In this document: piece after piece, positions 52,837 to 61,346 of the stretch
Layout of the letters: every line of letters starts with the position of its first letter
Position numbering within the stretch: position 1 is the stretch's first letter
Source of the DNA: Bacillus infantis NRRL B-14911
GTDB taxonomy: Bacteria; Bacillota; Bacilli; Bacillales; Cytobacillaceae
Reading direction: 5' to 3'
Assembly (NCBI RefSeq): GCF_000473245.1
Contig: NC_022524.1
Location: 2,814,501-2,878,500 of the forward strand
DNA: 64,000 bases
The notes under the pieces: generated by a model
The model's database searches: none
Seen by the model: only the letters and a program-made list of their open reading frames with translations
Told to the model about the DNA's origin: nothing
Translations under genes and position numbers: made by a program

Positions 52837-53748
52837 TTATATTATTCTGACCGCTACCTGAGGCAGCAGCTCTTCTACTTTTTCAATCGTGCACAGGCCA
52901 ATAGAAAAGGCTGTTGCACTGCCGGAAGCTACACTGTATTTAAATGCTGCCTCATAGCTGCCGCTCCGGCTGAATTCGGCAAGAAATCCGGCAACCATAG
53001 AGTCGCCTGCTCCCACCGAGCTTCTCAAGATGCCCTTTGGAACAGTCGCCGCGATGGCCATATCTTCATTCACGAATACAGCACCTTCCCCTGCCAGTGA
53101 AATAATGACGTTTTGCGCACCCATTTCGATAAGCTTCTTAGCGTATGGAAGCACTTCTTCGCACGTATGGATCTCTGTGCCAAATAATTCTCCAAGTTCA
53201 TGGTGATTCGGCTTGATCAGGAAAGGACGGTACGGAAGAACCTTTTTAAGCAGCTCGCCCTCTGCGTCTGCTGCAAATCCTGCACCTGCTTCATGGCACA
53301 TCTTCGCGAATGCTTCATACGTGTTGTCCGGCATTGTGGAAGGGATGCTTCCTGCAAGCACAAGCATATCTCCCTGTCCCAGCCGGCTGATTTCAAAAGT
53401 CAATGCATCCAGGTCTTCCTTGCTGATTTCAGGCCCCCTGGCATTGATTTCAGTTTCCTGACCGCTTTTCAATTTGATATTGATTCTCGTGTCATCCTTT
53501 ACCTGGACAAAACGGGTTCTAATATTCTCTTCCTGGAGAGAGTCTGTGATATATCTGCCGGTGAATCCGCCGGCAAAACCGATTGCTTCGCTGTCAACTC
53601 CCATCCTTTTCAGGACTCGGGAAACATTGATGCCTTTTCCTCCTGGAAATTTAGATTCACTTTTTGTCCTGTTCAAACTGCCTATCTCGACATTGTCAAG
53701 CTCGACAATATAATCAACTGAAGGATTAAGTGTCAATGTATAAATCAT
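52837..53748 (-). CDS. fruK: 1-phosphofructokinase
   Basis: Converts fructose 1-phosphate to fructose 1,6-bisphosphate. The 303-residue PfkB-family kinase has FPGGKGINVSRVLKRMG near the N-terminus, VLAGSIPSTMPDNTY, IKPNHHELGELF and the catalytic SSVGAGDSMVAGFL with its Asp base. It overlaps fruR by 4 bp. Confidence 0.96.
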   Translation of the reverse strand: MIYTLTLNPSVDYIVELDNVEIGSLNRTKSESKFPGGKGINVSRVLKRMGVDSEAIGFAGGFTGRYITDSLQEENIRTRFVQVKDDTRINIKLKSGQETEINARGPEISKEDLDALTFEISRLGQGDMLVLAGSIPSTMPDNTYEAFAKMCHEAGAGFAADAEGELLKKVLPYRPFLIKPNHHELGELFGTEIHTCEEVLPYAKKLIEMGAQNVIISLAGEGAVFVNEDMAIAATVPKGILRSSVGAGDSMVAGFLAEFSRSGSYEAAFKYSVASGSATAFSIGLCTIEKVEELLPQVAVRII

Positions 53749-54497
53749 GCTGTCACAACCTTAATTTTTGTTTTACTTATAAATTGTTCCCTGCTGTCTG
53801 CATCAAGTTCATTTGTGATAATGGAGGCTTCATGGAGCTCAGCAATTTTTGCGAAAGCGATTTCAGAAAACTTCGAACTATCCGAAAGTACATATGCTTC
53901 CCTCGACAGTGAAATAGCTGTCTGCTTGATCATTGCTTCCTCCTGGTCCGGTGTGGTATAGCCGAACTGCGGATGAATTCCATTAACACCCATAAAGCAT
54001 TTATCAAACCTGTATTGCCCAAGGCTCGCTAAGGCTCCCCTGCCTATGATGGCATTTGTGTGCGGCTTTGCATACCCGCCCACAAGGAAGGTCTTAATCC
54101 CTCTTTCCATAAGGCTTTGAATATGCATAAGGCCATTTGTCACGACAACAATGTCTTTCAGAGGCAGAAAGGGAATCATTTCCTGAACGGTTGACCCTGC
54201 ATCCAGATATAGGCAATCCCCTTCTTCTACAAGGCCTGCTGCATACTTGGCAATATCCTTCTTCTCATGACGGTTTATGGATGATTTCTCAACCATGCTC
54301 GGCTCTTGAAGCTTTCCCTGCAGCCTGGCAGCGCCTCCGTGCACCCTTTTTAAAAATTTATCATTTTCAAGCTGTGATAAATCCCGTCTGATGGTTGATT
54401 CTGAGGAATCTGTCATTTCTACAAGTTCCTGTATTTTAACTGTATGCTTCTCTTTAAGCATTTGCAGAATGAGCTGATGTCTCTCTGGCGTCAGCAA
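53745..54497 (-). CDS. fruR: DeoR-family fructose operon repressor FruR
   Basis: 250-residue DeoR-type repressor. The N-terminal HTH contains HTVKIQELVEMTDSSESTIRRDLSQLE; the C-terminal DeoR effector domain has IAKYAAGLVEEGDCLYLDAGST and VTNGLMHI. The effector is expected to be fructose 1-phosphate. Although GTG at 54506 is in frame, TTG at 54497 yields the usual MLTPERHQLIL start and has GGGAGGTGA before it, so it is preferred. First gene of the operon, autoregulation likely. Confidence 0.94.
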   Translation of the reverse strand: MLTPERHQLILQMLKEKHTVKIQELVEMTDSSESTIRRDLSQLENDKFLKRVHGGAARLQGKLQEPSMVEKSSINRHEKKDIAKYAAGLVEEGDCLYLDAGSTVQEMIPFLPLKDIVVVTNGLMHIQSLMERGIKTFLVGGYAKPHTNAIIGRGALASLGQYRFDKCFMGVNGIHPQFGYTTPDQEEAMIKQTAISLSREAYVLSDSSKFSEIAFAKIAELHEASIITNELDADSREQFISKTKIKVVTA

Positions 54498-54575
54498 GAT
54501 TGTCACCTCCCAGCTCTTTATTATTGCCGCTTCATGGCTTTTGGCTTAGAAGTTTAAGATTTATTATGTAAGCCA

Positions 54576-54604
54576 ATTGTAATGGAATCGATTTCAAAAA
54601 TCAA
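54576..54604 (-). promoter_or_regulatory. fru operon promoter with embedded cre site
   Basis: Minus-strand TTGATT (54599-54604) and TACAAT (54576-54581) with a 17-bp spacer. The spacer contains ATGGAATCGATTTCA (54582-54596, plus strand), a full match to the CcpA cre consensus WTGNAANCGNWNNCW. CcpA binding would block the promoter, so glucose repression is expected. Confidence 0.8.
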
Positions 54605-54614
54605 TCATTTTCAC

Positions 54615-54655
54615 TCATAAACAATCAAATAGATTCAATGTTTGATTGTTTATGA
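54615..54655. promoter_or_regulatory. 15-bp inverted repeat, candidate FruR operator
   Basis: TCATAAACAATCAAA (54615-54629) and TTTGATTGTTTATGA (54641-54655) are perfect inverted copies with an 11-bp spacer, just upstream of the fru -35. The length and TTTGATTG motif fit a DeoR-type operator. It could instead act on the divergent membrane-protein gene. Confidence 0.65.
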
Positions 54656-54724
54656 ATGTTTTTGTTTTATTTTAATTATTTTGATAATCGTTATGTTTTG
54701 TTAGCTGTCTAAAGGGAGGCTATA

Positions 54725-55108
54725 ATGAAAGAGCAAAAATATATAAATGTTTTGGAGAGTGTCTCAGTGAAAAATATTGGCGGTTTTTATCTTGAATTGA
54801 TTAAAGTAATCATCATTGCTGTTGCTGCGTTTGCCCTTTTTGGGTCATTCCATGAAAAGATTCTTGAACTTGCGGTTCCGGCAGATGAAGATATAACAGG
54901 CAAAGCGTTCGGTCTGCCATTCTATATTCAGTCTGCTGCTTTATGCATGCTTCTTTTTCTTCTTTATAAGACAAATCTGCAGAGGTGGAGCTGGTATAAA
55001 AAATGGAAAAATAGCGGCAGGCTTTCGACAAATACGGCTCGGATTCTGCTAATTGCAGGGAGCGCCATGCTTCTCCTTCCATATTTTTATTATTTTATCG
55101 CTTTATGA
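54725..55108 (+). CDS. Hypothetical membrane protein (127 aa)
   Basis: ATG with AAAGGGAGG upstream. Three hydrophobic segments (about 24-41, 64-81 and 105-125), with a basic loop KTNLQRWSWYKKWKNSGR between the last two. No family recognised. Divergent from fruR across the cre/operator region; regulation by the same sites is possible. Confidence 0.7.
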   Translation: MKEQKYINVLESVSVKNIGGFYLELIKVIIIAVAAFALFGSFHEKILELAVPADEDITGKAFGLPFYIQSAALCMLLFLLYKTNLQRWSWYKKWKNSGRLSTNTARILLIAGSAMLLLPYFYYFIAL

Positions 55109-55137
55109 TTGCTGTTGGTTTTTAACTATGCTACAAT
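55109..55137 (+). promoter_or_regulatory. Possible promoter for a short transcript
   Basis: TTGCTG (55109-55114), 17 bp, extended -10 TGC-TACAAT (55132-55137). An intrinsic terminator lies about 115 bp downstream, so it could drive a small RNA. The -35 is weak. Confidence 0.3.
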
Positions 55138-55138
55138 C

Positions 55139-55201
55139 ATGGTACAACATATTGATAATCCACCAGGAATCAGCACTACATATTGTTGTCCTTGTGAATG
55201 A
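55139..55201 (+). CDS. Possible 20-codon Cys-rich peptide
   Basis: ATG at 55139 to TGA at 55201 reads MVQHIDNPPGISTTYCCPCE. There is no ribosome site, and the ATG would be almost at the predicted transcription start, so translation is doubtful. Listed because the Cys-rich end is unusual and it falls between a promoter-like site and a terminator. Confidence 0.15.
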   Translation: MVQHIDNPPGISTTYCCPCE

Positions 55202-55229
55202 ATTTTGTTTATGGTCTCTTTTTCCTTTT

Positions 55230-55261
55230 TCGCTTCTGAAACTCGGGAAGCGATTTTTTTT
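55230..55261 (+). terminator. Intrinsic terminator upstream of the B12 riboswitch
   Basis: TCGCTTC / GAAGCGA stem with eight T residues after it (55254-55261). It ends the membrane-protein gene transcript or a short RNA from 55144. Confidence 0.8.
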
Positions 55262-55309
55262 GCAGAGAGTCCGGGGATTTTAGCGAATAATCGTCCTGGC
55301 TGCCGATTT

Positions 55310-55337
55310 TTGGCACCAGCCTTCAATTGAATAAGAA
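55310..55337 (+). promoter_or_regulatory. Putative promoter of nrdAB
   Basis: TTGGCA (55310-55315), 16 bp, TAAGAA (55332-55337). The start near 55344 falls immediately before the riboswitch, which supports it despite the imperfect -10. Confidence 0.5.
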
Positions 55338-55347
55338 TCCGCAAGCG

Positions 55348-55510
55348 ATGGTGCCCTTTTAGGGCATAATAGGGAATCCGGTTCAACGCCGGAGCTGTCC
55401 CCGCAACTGTAAGTGTGTACGAAATGAGCATCCACTGTATATGAACGCTGAATAGGCGCATATATGGGAAGGGCTCAGAGTAGGATGAAGCACAAGCCAG
55501 GAGACCTGCC
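55348..55510 (+). promoter_or_regulatory. Cobalamin (B12) riboswitch
   Basis: The core is unmistakable: AGGGAATCCGGT, GAGCTGTCCCCGCAACTGT and the B12-box end AAGCCAGGAGACCTGCC, with variable stems between. It is followed by an AAACGAT/ATCGTTT hairpin and a terminator, which indicates transcription termination as readout: with B12 bound, the downstream ribonucleotide reductase should be shut off. Confidence 0.96.
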
Positions 55511-55596
55511 ATGCTTGTACGAGTTTCGGTTCTTCGGGGATTGGGAAGATGAAACGATGGTATAAATCGTTTTATTTTCCTTTATGCCGTCGTTTG

Positions 55597-55625
55597 ATCC
55601 GCCCAAATTGTGGGCGGATTTTTTT
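55597..55625 (+). terminator. Expression-platform terminator of the B12 riboswitch
   Basis: ATCCGCCC / GGGCGGAT stem with a seven-base loop and seven T residues. It lies 37 bp before the nrdA start. Confidence 0.9.
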
Positions 55626-55661
55626 ATTGTCAAAATACTGATCAACCCAGGAGGTACGACT

Positions 55662-57893
55662 ATGAACATTTCTTCCGCAAAACCGCTGCCATTGGCATCC
55701 ATTGATTCTGATTTCCCGCATTTGGATTTTCAGCCGCTTTATAAAAGGGCGACTCAGCTTCAGGATAATCACACTCCAAGTAATGATGAACTGCTAAACC
55801 AGCTGATTCTTGATTCCCTTTCCATGATCAGCGAGGCTGAGCCTGACTGGACATACGTGGCCGCCCGCCTGTACTTATCAAGTCTTTATGAGAAGGCTGC
55901 CGAGCACCGGCGCTCCACTGCCGGAGAAAGCTATGGCCCACTGTATGGGCTTATCACCGATTTAACCGATGCCGGCGTCTACTCCCCAGTCCTGCTGGAA
56001 TCCTACACAAAAGAAGAAATTGATATAATCGGGACTTATATTGACCCGGAAAAGGACAGGCTTTTTACATATATAGCAGTGAAAATGCTTGCTGACCGCT
56101 ACCTGAGCCGGGATAAGAAAAAGAGGCTTTTTGAGCTGCCTCAGGAAAGATTCATGATCATCAGCATGACTTTGAACCGTTCAGAGCCAAAGGAACGCAG
56201 ATTGTCCCTCATTAAGGAATCCTATTGGGCTTTAAGCAATCTGTATATGACAGCAGCAACCCCTACACTTTCCAATGCAGGAAAAAATTGGGGCCAGCTT
56301 TCAAGCTGCTTTATTGATACTGTAGATGACAGTCTCCAGGGCATATATGACAGCAACACAGATATCGCCAATCTTTCCAAGAACGGCGGCGGCATCGGGG
56401 TCTATCTGGGAAAAATCAGAAGCAGGGGCAGTGATATAAAAGGCTTTAAAGGGGCTTCATCAGGGGTCCTTCCATGGATGAAGCAGCTTAATAACACAGC
56501 TGTCAGCGTCGATCAGCTCGGCCAGCGCAAAGGGGCAGTCAGCGTCTATCTCGACATCTGGCATAAAGATATCTTTTCCTTCCTGGACAGCAAATTGAAT
56601 AACGGTGATGAACGCTACCGCACCCATGATTTATTCACCGGGGTCTGCCTGCCGGATCTATTCATGGAAACGGTAGAAGCCCGCGGGGACTGGCATTTGT
56701 TCGATCCCCATGAGGTCCGCAGCGTTATGGGCTTCTCCCTTGAAGACTTTTATGATGAAAAGCCTGGTGCAGGTTCATTCAGGGTTAAGTATGAAGAATG
56801 CGTCGCAAACCCGCGGCTGTCGAAGCAAAAAGTTCCGGCAATCGATATTATGAAAAGGATTATGATCAGCCAGCTGGAAACCGGCACTCCATTCATGTTT
56901 TACCGTGATGAGGTAAACAGGAAGAACCCCAATCGTCATTTGGGGATGATTTATTGCACTAATCTCTGCACTGAAATCGTGCAGAATCAAAGCGCAACGA
57001 TCACAAAAGACCAGCGCGAGGAAGATGGCCGGATCATCATAGAGAAAATTCCCGGCGATTTTGTCGTCTGCAATCTTTCATCTATCAATCTGGCAAGGGC
57101 AGCAGCCGACCATGTATTGGAAAGATTGATTCCCATTCAGGTCAGGATGCTTGATAATGTGATTGACTTGAATACCATTCCCGTCCTGCAGGGAGTGGCC
57201 ACCAACCGGAAATACAGGGCAATTGGACTCGGGACCTTTGGCTGGCACCATTTGCTCGCCTTGAAAAAGCTCAGGTGGGAAAACGAAGAAGCCGTCCGGC
57301 TGGCAGATGAATTGTACGAAAAGATTGCCTTCCTGACGATTAAAGCAAGCATGAATCTGGCGATGGAAAAAGGATCATACCCGGGCTTCAAGGGCTCTGA
57401 CTGGCATTCAGGCGAATATTTTACATCCCGGGGATACAGCAGTTTGGATTCTGTGCATGATTGGGATTCATTGATGCAGGCTGTCAGGAAAAATGGAATC
57501 CGAAATGGATATCTGATGGCTGTAGCACCAAATGCATCAACTAGCATCATTGCAGGAAGCAGCCCGAGCATTGATCCGATATTCAGGAAATTCTACTCTG
57601 AGGAAAAGAAAGATTATAAGATTCCGGTAACGGCACCCGACCTGAATGAGCATACAACCTGGTACTACAAATCGGCTTATGTGATTGACCAGCATTGGAG
57701 CATCCTGCAGAACAGCAAAAGACAGAAGCATATCGATCAGGCAATTTCTTTTAATTTATATGTGCAGAACAATATTAAAGCGAAGGAACTGCTGGATTTG
57801 CATCTGTCTGCCTGGAAAAACGGACTGAAGACGACATACTATGTCCGCTCTACTTCTTCCGACTTTGAAGACTGCGATTCCTGCTCAAGCTAA
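55662..57893 (+). CDS. nrdA: Class I ribonucleotide reductase large subunit
   Basis: Reduces ribonucleotides using a radical from NrdB. The frame opens at 55584 but crosses the terminator; the ATG at 55662 has AGGAGG at 7 bp and gives 743 residues. Active-site Cys are in QLSSCFIDTV, TNLCTEIV (thiyl radical site) and VVCNLSSINL; the radical-relay Tyr pair is in TTYYVRS; the C-terminal shuttle Cys pair is in CDSCSS. The usual N-terminal ATP-cone is missing: the R1 domain starts soon after residue 40. No nrdI or nrdH is linked, which argues against class Ib. Confidence 0.95.
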   Translation: MNISSAKPLPLASIDSDFPHLDFQPLYKRATQLQDNHTPSNDELLNQLILDSLSMISEAEPDWTYVAARLYLSSLYEKAAEHRRSTAGESYGPLYGLITDLTDAGVYSPVLLESYTKEEIDIIGTYIDPEKDRLFTYIAVKMLADRYLSRDKKKRLFELPQERFMIISMTLNRSEPKERRLSLIKESYWALSNLYMTAATPTLSNAGKNWGQLSSCFIDTVDDSLQGIYDSNTDIANLSKNGGGIGVYLGKIRSRGSDIKGFKGASSGVLPWMKQLNNTAVSVDQLGQRKGAVSVYLDIWHKDIFSFLDSKLNNGDERYRTHDLFTGVCLPDLFMETVEARGDWHLFDPHEVRSVMGFSLEDFYDEKPGAGSFRVKYEECVANPRLSKQKVPAIDIMKRIMISQLETGTPFMFYRDEVNRKNPNRHLGMIYCTNLCTEIVQNQSATITKDQREEDGRIIIEKIPGDFVVCNLSSINLARAAADHVLERLIPIQVRMLDNVIDLNTIPVLQGVATNRKYRAIGLGTFGWHHLLALKKLRWENEEAVRLADELYEKIAFLTIKASMNLAMEKGSYPGFKGSDWHSGEYFTSRGYSSLDSVHDWDSLMQAVRKNGIRNGYLMAVAPNASTSIIAGSSPSIDPIFRKFYSEEKKDYKIPVTAPDLNEHTTWYYKSAYVIDQHWSILQNSKRQKHIDQAISFNLYVQNNIKAKELLDLHLSAWKNGLKTTYYVRSTSSDFEDCDSCSS

Positions 57894-57910
57894 TGAAAAG
57901 GAGTGATTCG

Positions 57911-58954
57911 ATGACAACCCCTGTCAATAAGAGAGAAATCATGAATAAAACAGCACCAAACCGCTCTACTGGAATCATCAACGGAGAATGTTCCAATATC
58001 CTGAACTGGGACGATGTGAGGTTTCAATGGGCCTTTCCTAAATATAAACGGATGCTCGCCAATTTCTGGACCCCTTTTGAAATCAATATGTCACAGGACA
58101 TCAAGCAGTTTCCTGATTTATCAGAAGAAGAAAAGGAGGCTTTCTTAAAAATAATCGGCCTCCTGGCACTGCTTGACAGCATTCAGACTGATTATGCCGG
58201 TAAGGTCGCTGACTACCTGACAGATTCCAGCCTCTCCGCCCTGATGATCATCCTTGCCCAGCAGGAAGTGATCCATAACCATTCTTATTCTTATGTGCTT
58301 TCAAGTATTGTTGATAAGAATAAGCAGGATGAGGTATTTGAATTCTGGCGGACCGAGCCTGCCCTAATAAAGCGGAATGAATTCGTGGCTTCAGGCTACA
58401 GAAATTTTGCAGAGTCGCCCACTGTCGACAGCCTTCTTAAGTCCATCATATTTGATGTTGTTTTAGAGGGGCTGTTCTTCTATTCCGGCTTCGCCTTTTT
58501 CTATCATCTGGCACGAAACCAGAAAATGGTCGCTACCAGCACGATGATCAACTATATTAATAGAGATGAACAGCTGCATGTCGACCTTTTCGTTAAAATT
58601 TTCCGTGAAATCCTTGATGAATATCCTGAGCAGAACACAAAAGAGCTGGCGGAATTCGCAGAATCAACTTTCAGGGAAGCGGCCTATCTTGAAATTGAAT
58701 GGGCCCGATCCATCATCGGGGATAAAATAAGCGGCATCCTGATCGGGGATGTGGAAGAATATATAAGATTCTATGCCAATGTCCGCTCCAACCAGCTGGG
58801 CTTTAACCGCCCATTCGAAGGATCAAGGACCAATCCCCTTCGCTGGATCAAGGCCTATGAAGAGGTCGATCTTGGAAAATCGGACTTTTTTGAACAAAAG
58901 CCGAGGCAGTATGTGAAGGTGAATACAGTGGATAATGGGTTTGATGATCTATAA
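57911..58954 (+). CDS. nrdB: Class I ribonucleotide reductase small (radical) subunit
   Basis: Ferritin-like subunit that makes the tyrosyl radical with oxygen and a dinuclear metal site. Ligands are readable as Asp in ALLDSIQT, Glu and His in AQQEVIHNHSY, Glu in VLEGLFFYSGF, and Glu and His in RDEQLHVDLF. The Tyr of HNHSY matches the radical Tyr122 of E. coli NrdB. ATG at 57893 overlaps the nrdA stop; ATG at 57911 with AAAAGGAG is preferred (347 residues). Confidence 0.95.
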   Translation: MTTPVNKREIMNKTAPNRSTGIINGECSNILNWDDVRFQWAFPKYKRMLANFWTPFEINMSQDIKQFPDLSEEEKEAFLKIIGLLALLDSIQTDYAGKVADYLTDSSLSALMIILAQQEVIHNHSYSYVLSSIVDKNKQDEVFEFWRTEPALIKRNEFVASGYRNFAESPTVDSLLKSIIFDVVLEGLFFYSGFAFFYHLARNQKMVATSTMINYINRDEQLHVDLFVKIFREILDEYPEQNTKELAEFAESTFREAAYLEIEWARSIIGDKISGILIGDVEEYIRFYANVRSNQLGFNRPFEGSRTNPLRWIKAYEEVDLGKSDFFEQKPRQYVKVNTVDNGFDDL

Positions 58955-58970
58955 ATGGCATCAGGACCAG

Positions 58971-59003
58971 AAAAACCAGCACGGCACAGGCCATGCTGGT
59001 TTT
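58971..59003. terminator. Bidirectional terminator between nrdB and the YjiH-type gene
   Basis: AAAACCAGCA / TGCTGGTTTT arms around 12 bases; T tract on the plus side and A tract on the minus side. Confidence 0.88.
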
Positions 59004-59007
59004 ATCT

Positions 59008-60339
59008 TTATAAAAGCAAATAGACAAGCGGTGCAGCAATGATCAGCGTCAAGATCACCCTTTCAATCCATATGACGATCAGCACGGGAATTGAAAGAGG
59101 AATTTCCGTCGATACAATACAAGGCACAAGCGCCGAAAAAAAGATGATACCTGATACAGAGACAATAGCAATGACAACCTTCAGTTCCAGTGCAGCTTCA
59201 GTGACCAGCAAGGCAGGGAGAAACATCTCTGCTATGCCAAGTGCGCTTGCCTTGGCAGCAAGCATTGGCTCCGGCAGCTGCAGAACGGATGTGAACGGAT
59301 AAAAGATATAGCCAATCCAGTCAAAAACCGGGGTGAACTCAGCTAAAACCAGGCCAAGCAGTCCGATCGACAGGATGGATGGCAGGATGGCCATAGCCAT
59401 TAGCAGCCCATCTTTCAAGTTGACCCATATATTCTCCAAGAGGCGCGGTGAATGTTCCGCTGTCTGCCTGGCCTCCGCCCATGCTGCAGTGAAAAGGTTT
59501 CCTTGGACCTTTTTTTCAGGCTGCGGAACAGATCCTTCGTAATAATCTTCTTTAATTTTCGACAGCGGCCAGATTCTGACCGTAATCGCTGTTACAAGGA
59601 AGGTTACGAAGAAAGTAAGCCAAAAATACAGATTCCACATTTCCATCAGCCCGAGGGTCTTTGCCACAATGACCATGAACGTGGCAGAAACAGTTGAAAA
59701 GCCGGTGGCAATGATGCTTGCTTCCTTGCCGTTATACTTGCCTTCTTTATAGATGCGGTTGGTTATTAAAAGGCCGACCGAATAGCTGCCCACAAAAGAA
59801 GCGACAGCATCAATGGCAGAACGCCCGGGCGTTTTCCAGATGGGCCGCATGATTGGCCTTGCAAGGACCCCGATGAATTCCAAAAGGCCGTAGCCTACCA
59901 GCAAAGAAAGGAATACAGCCCCTATCGGCACCAGCAGTCCGACGGGAACTACAAGCTTGTTGTATAAAAACGGTCCCATATCCGGATCAAACAGCCAGGC
60001 TGGACCCTGATTCAGGAGAATCATAATGCCTGTCAGCAGACCAGCCACTTTAAACATAGAAAAAATTATATCTGTAGCGGATTTCTTCCATTTCCCTGTC
60101 CAAAAAGGATATATGGCTCCTGCAGCCAAAATGAACAGAGTATAAAAAGGGATGGCAGGTTCCGCTGCCGTTTGGATATAGGTCACAAAATGATCAAGCA
60201 GGATGGATTTCTTTTCGCCGATTGTAATGGGGACAAAGAAAATGAACGCGCCTATGAAACTGTAAACGAAGAATTTCCACATAAATGGCGTTTTGATGCT
60301 TATGTCTGTACCGGGCTGTTTTGGCAGATTGTTTTCCAT
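59008..60339 (-). CDS. YjiH-family membrane protein (nucleoside-recognition gate domain)
   Basis: 443 residues, about ten membrane segments in two Gate-domain halves, with PGRSAIDAVASFVGSYSVGLLITNRIYKEG and SALGIAEMFLPALLV regions. Function unproven. It is 13 bp after hutG on the same strand, the position of the histidine permease hutM in B. subtilis, but it is unrelated to that permease family. A transport role for histidine or a degradation product is therefore inferred. Confidence 0.85.
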   Translation of the reverse strand: MENNLPKQPGTDISIKTPFMWKFFVYSFIGAFIFFVPITIGEKKSILLDHFVTYIQTAAEPAIPFYTLFILAAGAIYPFWTGKWKKSATDIIFSMFKVAGLLTGIMILLNQGPAWLFDPDMGPFLYNKLVVPVGLLVPIGAVFLSLLVGYGLLEFIGVLARPIMRPIWKTPGRSAIDAVASFVGSYSVGLLITNRIYKEGKYNGKEASIIATGFSTVSATFMVIVAKTLGLMEMWNLYFWLTFFVTFLVTAITVRIWPLSKIKEDYYEGSVPQPEKKVQGNLFTAAWAEARQTAEHSPRLLENIWVNLKDGLLMAMAILPSILSIGLLGLVLAEFTPVFDWIGYIFYPFTSVLQLPEPMLAAKASALGIAEMFLPALLVTEAALELKVVIAIVSVSGIIFFSALVPCIVSTEIPLSIPVLIVIWIERVILTLIIAAPLVYLLL

Positions 60340-60352
60340 ATCAATCGCTCCC

Positions 60353-61345
60353 TTAACAGTGAATGTTCAATCCTTCTTTCCGCATTGTGCAGCCGGTCAT
60401 AAATTGCAGCCAGGCATATACACCCGCTTTTACCGTTTCTGACACGTTGGAATCCTTTGTCGGGTCAAGACAGACAAAGTCAATATGCAAAACATGCGGA
60501 CATTTGCCAATTTCGAGCAGGACATCAAACAGTTCGCCAGGCATCATACCGCCCGGAGTTGACGCAGGCACGCCCGGGGCTGCGGAGATGTCCAGAACAT
60601 CCATATCCACTGTTACATAAACACGGTCTGTCCTGGCTGCCAAATCATCCAGAGACTCCTGCACTGTTTGGATCAGCCCTTGCCTCCGGGCATTCTTCAT
60701 GGTCACCATCCGGATCTTGTGTTTTTTTGCATATTCAACCAGCGGCCTTGCATTGAAATAGCCATGAAGTCCGATATTGACTATATCCTCCCCCTTCACA
60801 GCACCGCCATCGATAAGCTGGCGGATCGGTGTGCCATTCGCAGGCCCGAGCTCCTTCGGGTCCCTTACATCCAGATGGGTATCCAGCTGAAGGATCCCAA
60901 TCCTTTCGTCAGGAAAAGCTTCCTTAATTCCGCGGACAGAGCAGGCTGTGACTGAATGGTCCCCGCCGATCAGGCAGCTGACAGATTCAGGGAAGCCTTT
61001 TGCCAGTGAACAGGCTGTCTCCTGAATACGGCTATGGGAAAGGGGGATATCAGTTGTATGCATAAGTACATCTCCTGCATCAGCAGCAGTTAAAGAGGTC
61101 AAATCGATATCTTCATCAAGATTATAGGCTGCGTATCCTTTCCACATTTTCCTGAATTCATCCGGGTATAAGGATGCACCTGAAACACTGATGGATGATC
61201 TTGATAAGGGTGCTCCATAAATGATGACATTGGGTTCCCCTTCTGTCTGTTCCAGCGGACGGATCCATTGATGGACGAATTCAGGGGAGCTGCCTTCAGC
61301 CGTATTCCAGGACCAGCCGGGTTTCGTCAGCCAGCGAGTCTCCAT
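60353..61345 (-). CDS. hutG: Formimidoylglutamase
   Basis: Arginase-fold Mn enzyme that hydrolyses N-formimidoyl-glutamate to glutamate and formamide, last step of histidine breakdown. 330 residues. Metal ligands: His in CLIGGDHSVTA, Asp/His/Asp in QLDTHLDVRD and Asp/Asp in TVDMDVLDISAAPGVP. A 1-bp gap separates it from hutI. The family includes agmatinases, but the hut context settles the function. Confidence 0.93.
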   Translation of the reverse strand: METRWLTKPGWSWNTAEGSSPEFVHQWIRPLEQTEGEPNVIIYGAPLSRSSISVSGASLYPDEFRKMWKGYAAYNLDEDIDLTSLTAADAGDVLMHTTDIPLSHSRIQETACSLAKGFPESVSCLIGGDHSVTACSVRGIKEAFPDERIGILQLDTHLDVRDPKELGPANGTPIRQLIDGGAVKGEDIVNIGLHGYFNARPLVEYAKKHKIRMVTMKNARRQGLIQTVQESLDDLAARTDRVYVTVDMDVLDISAAPGVPASTPGGMMPGELFDVLLEIGKCPHVLHIDFVCLDPTKDSNVSETVKAGVYAWLQFMTGCTMRKEGLNIHC

Positions 61346-61346
61346 C

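Noticed and set aside
55584-55661. N-terminal extension of NrdA to 55584
   Set aside because: It crosses the riboswitch terminator; the ATG at 55662 has an ideal ribosome site.
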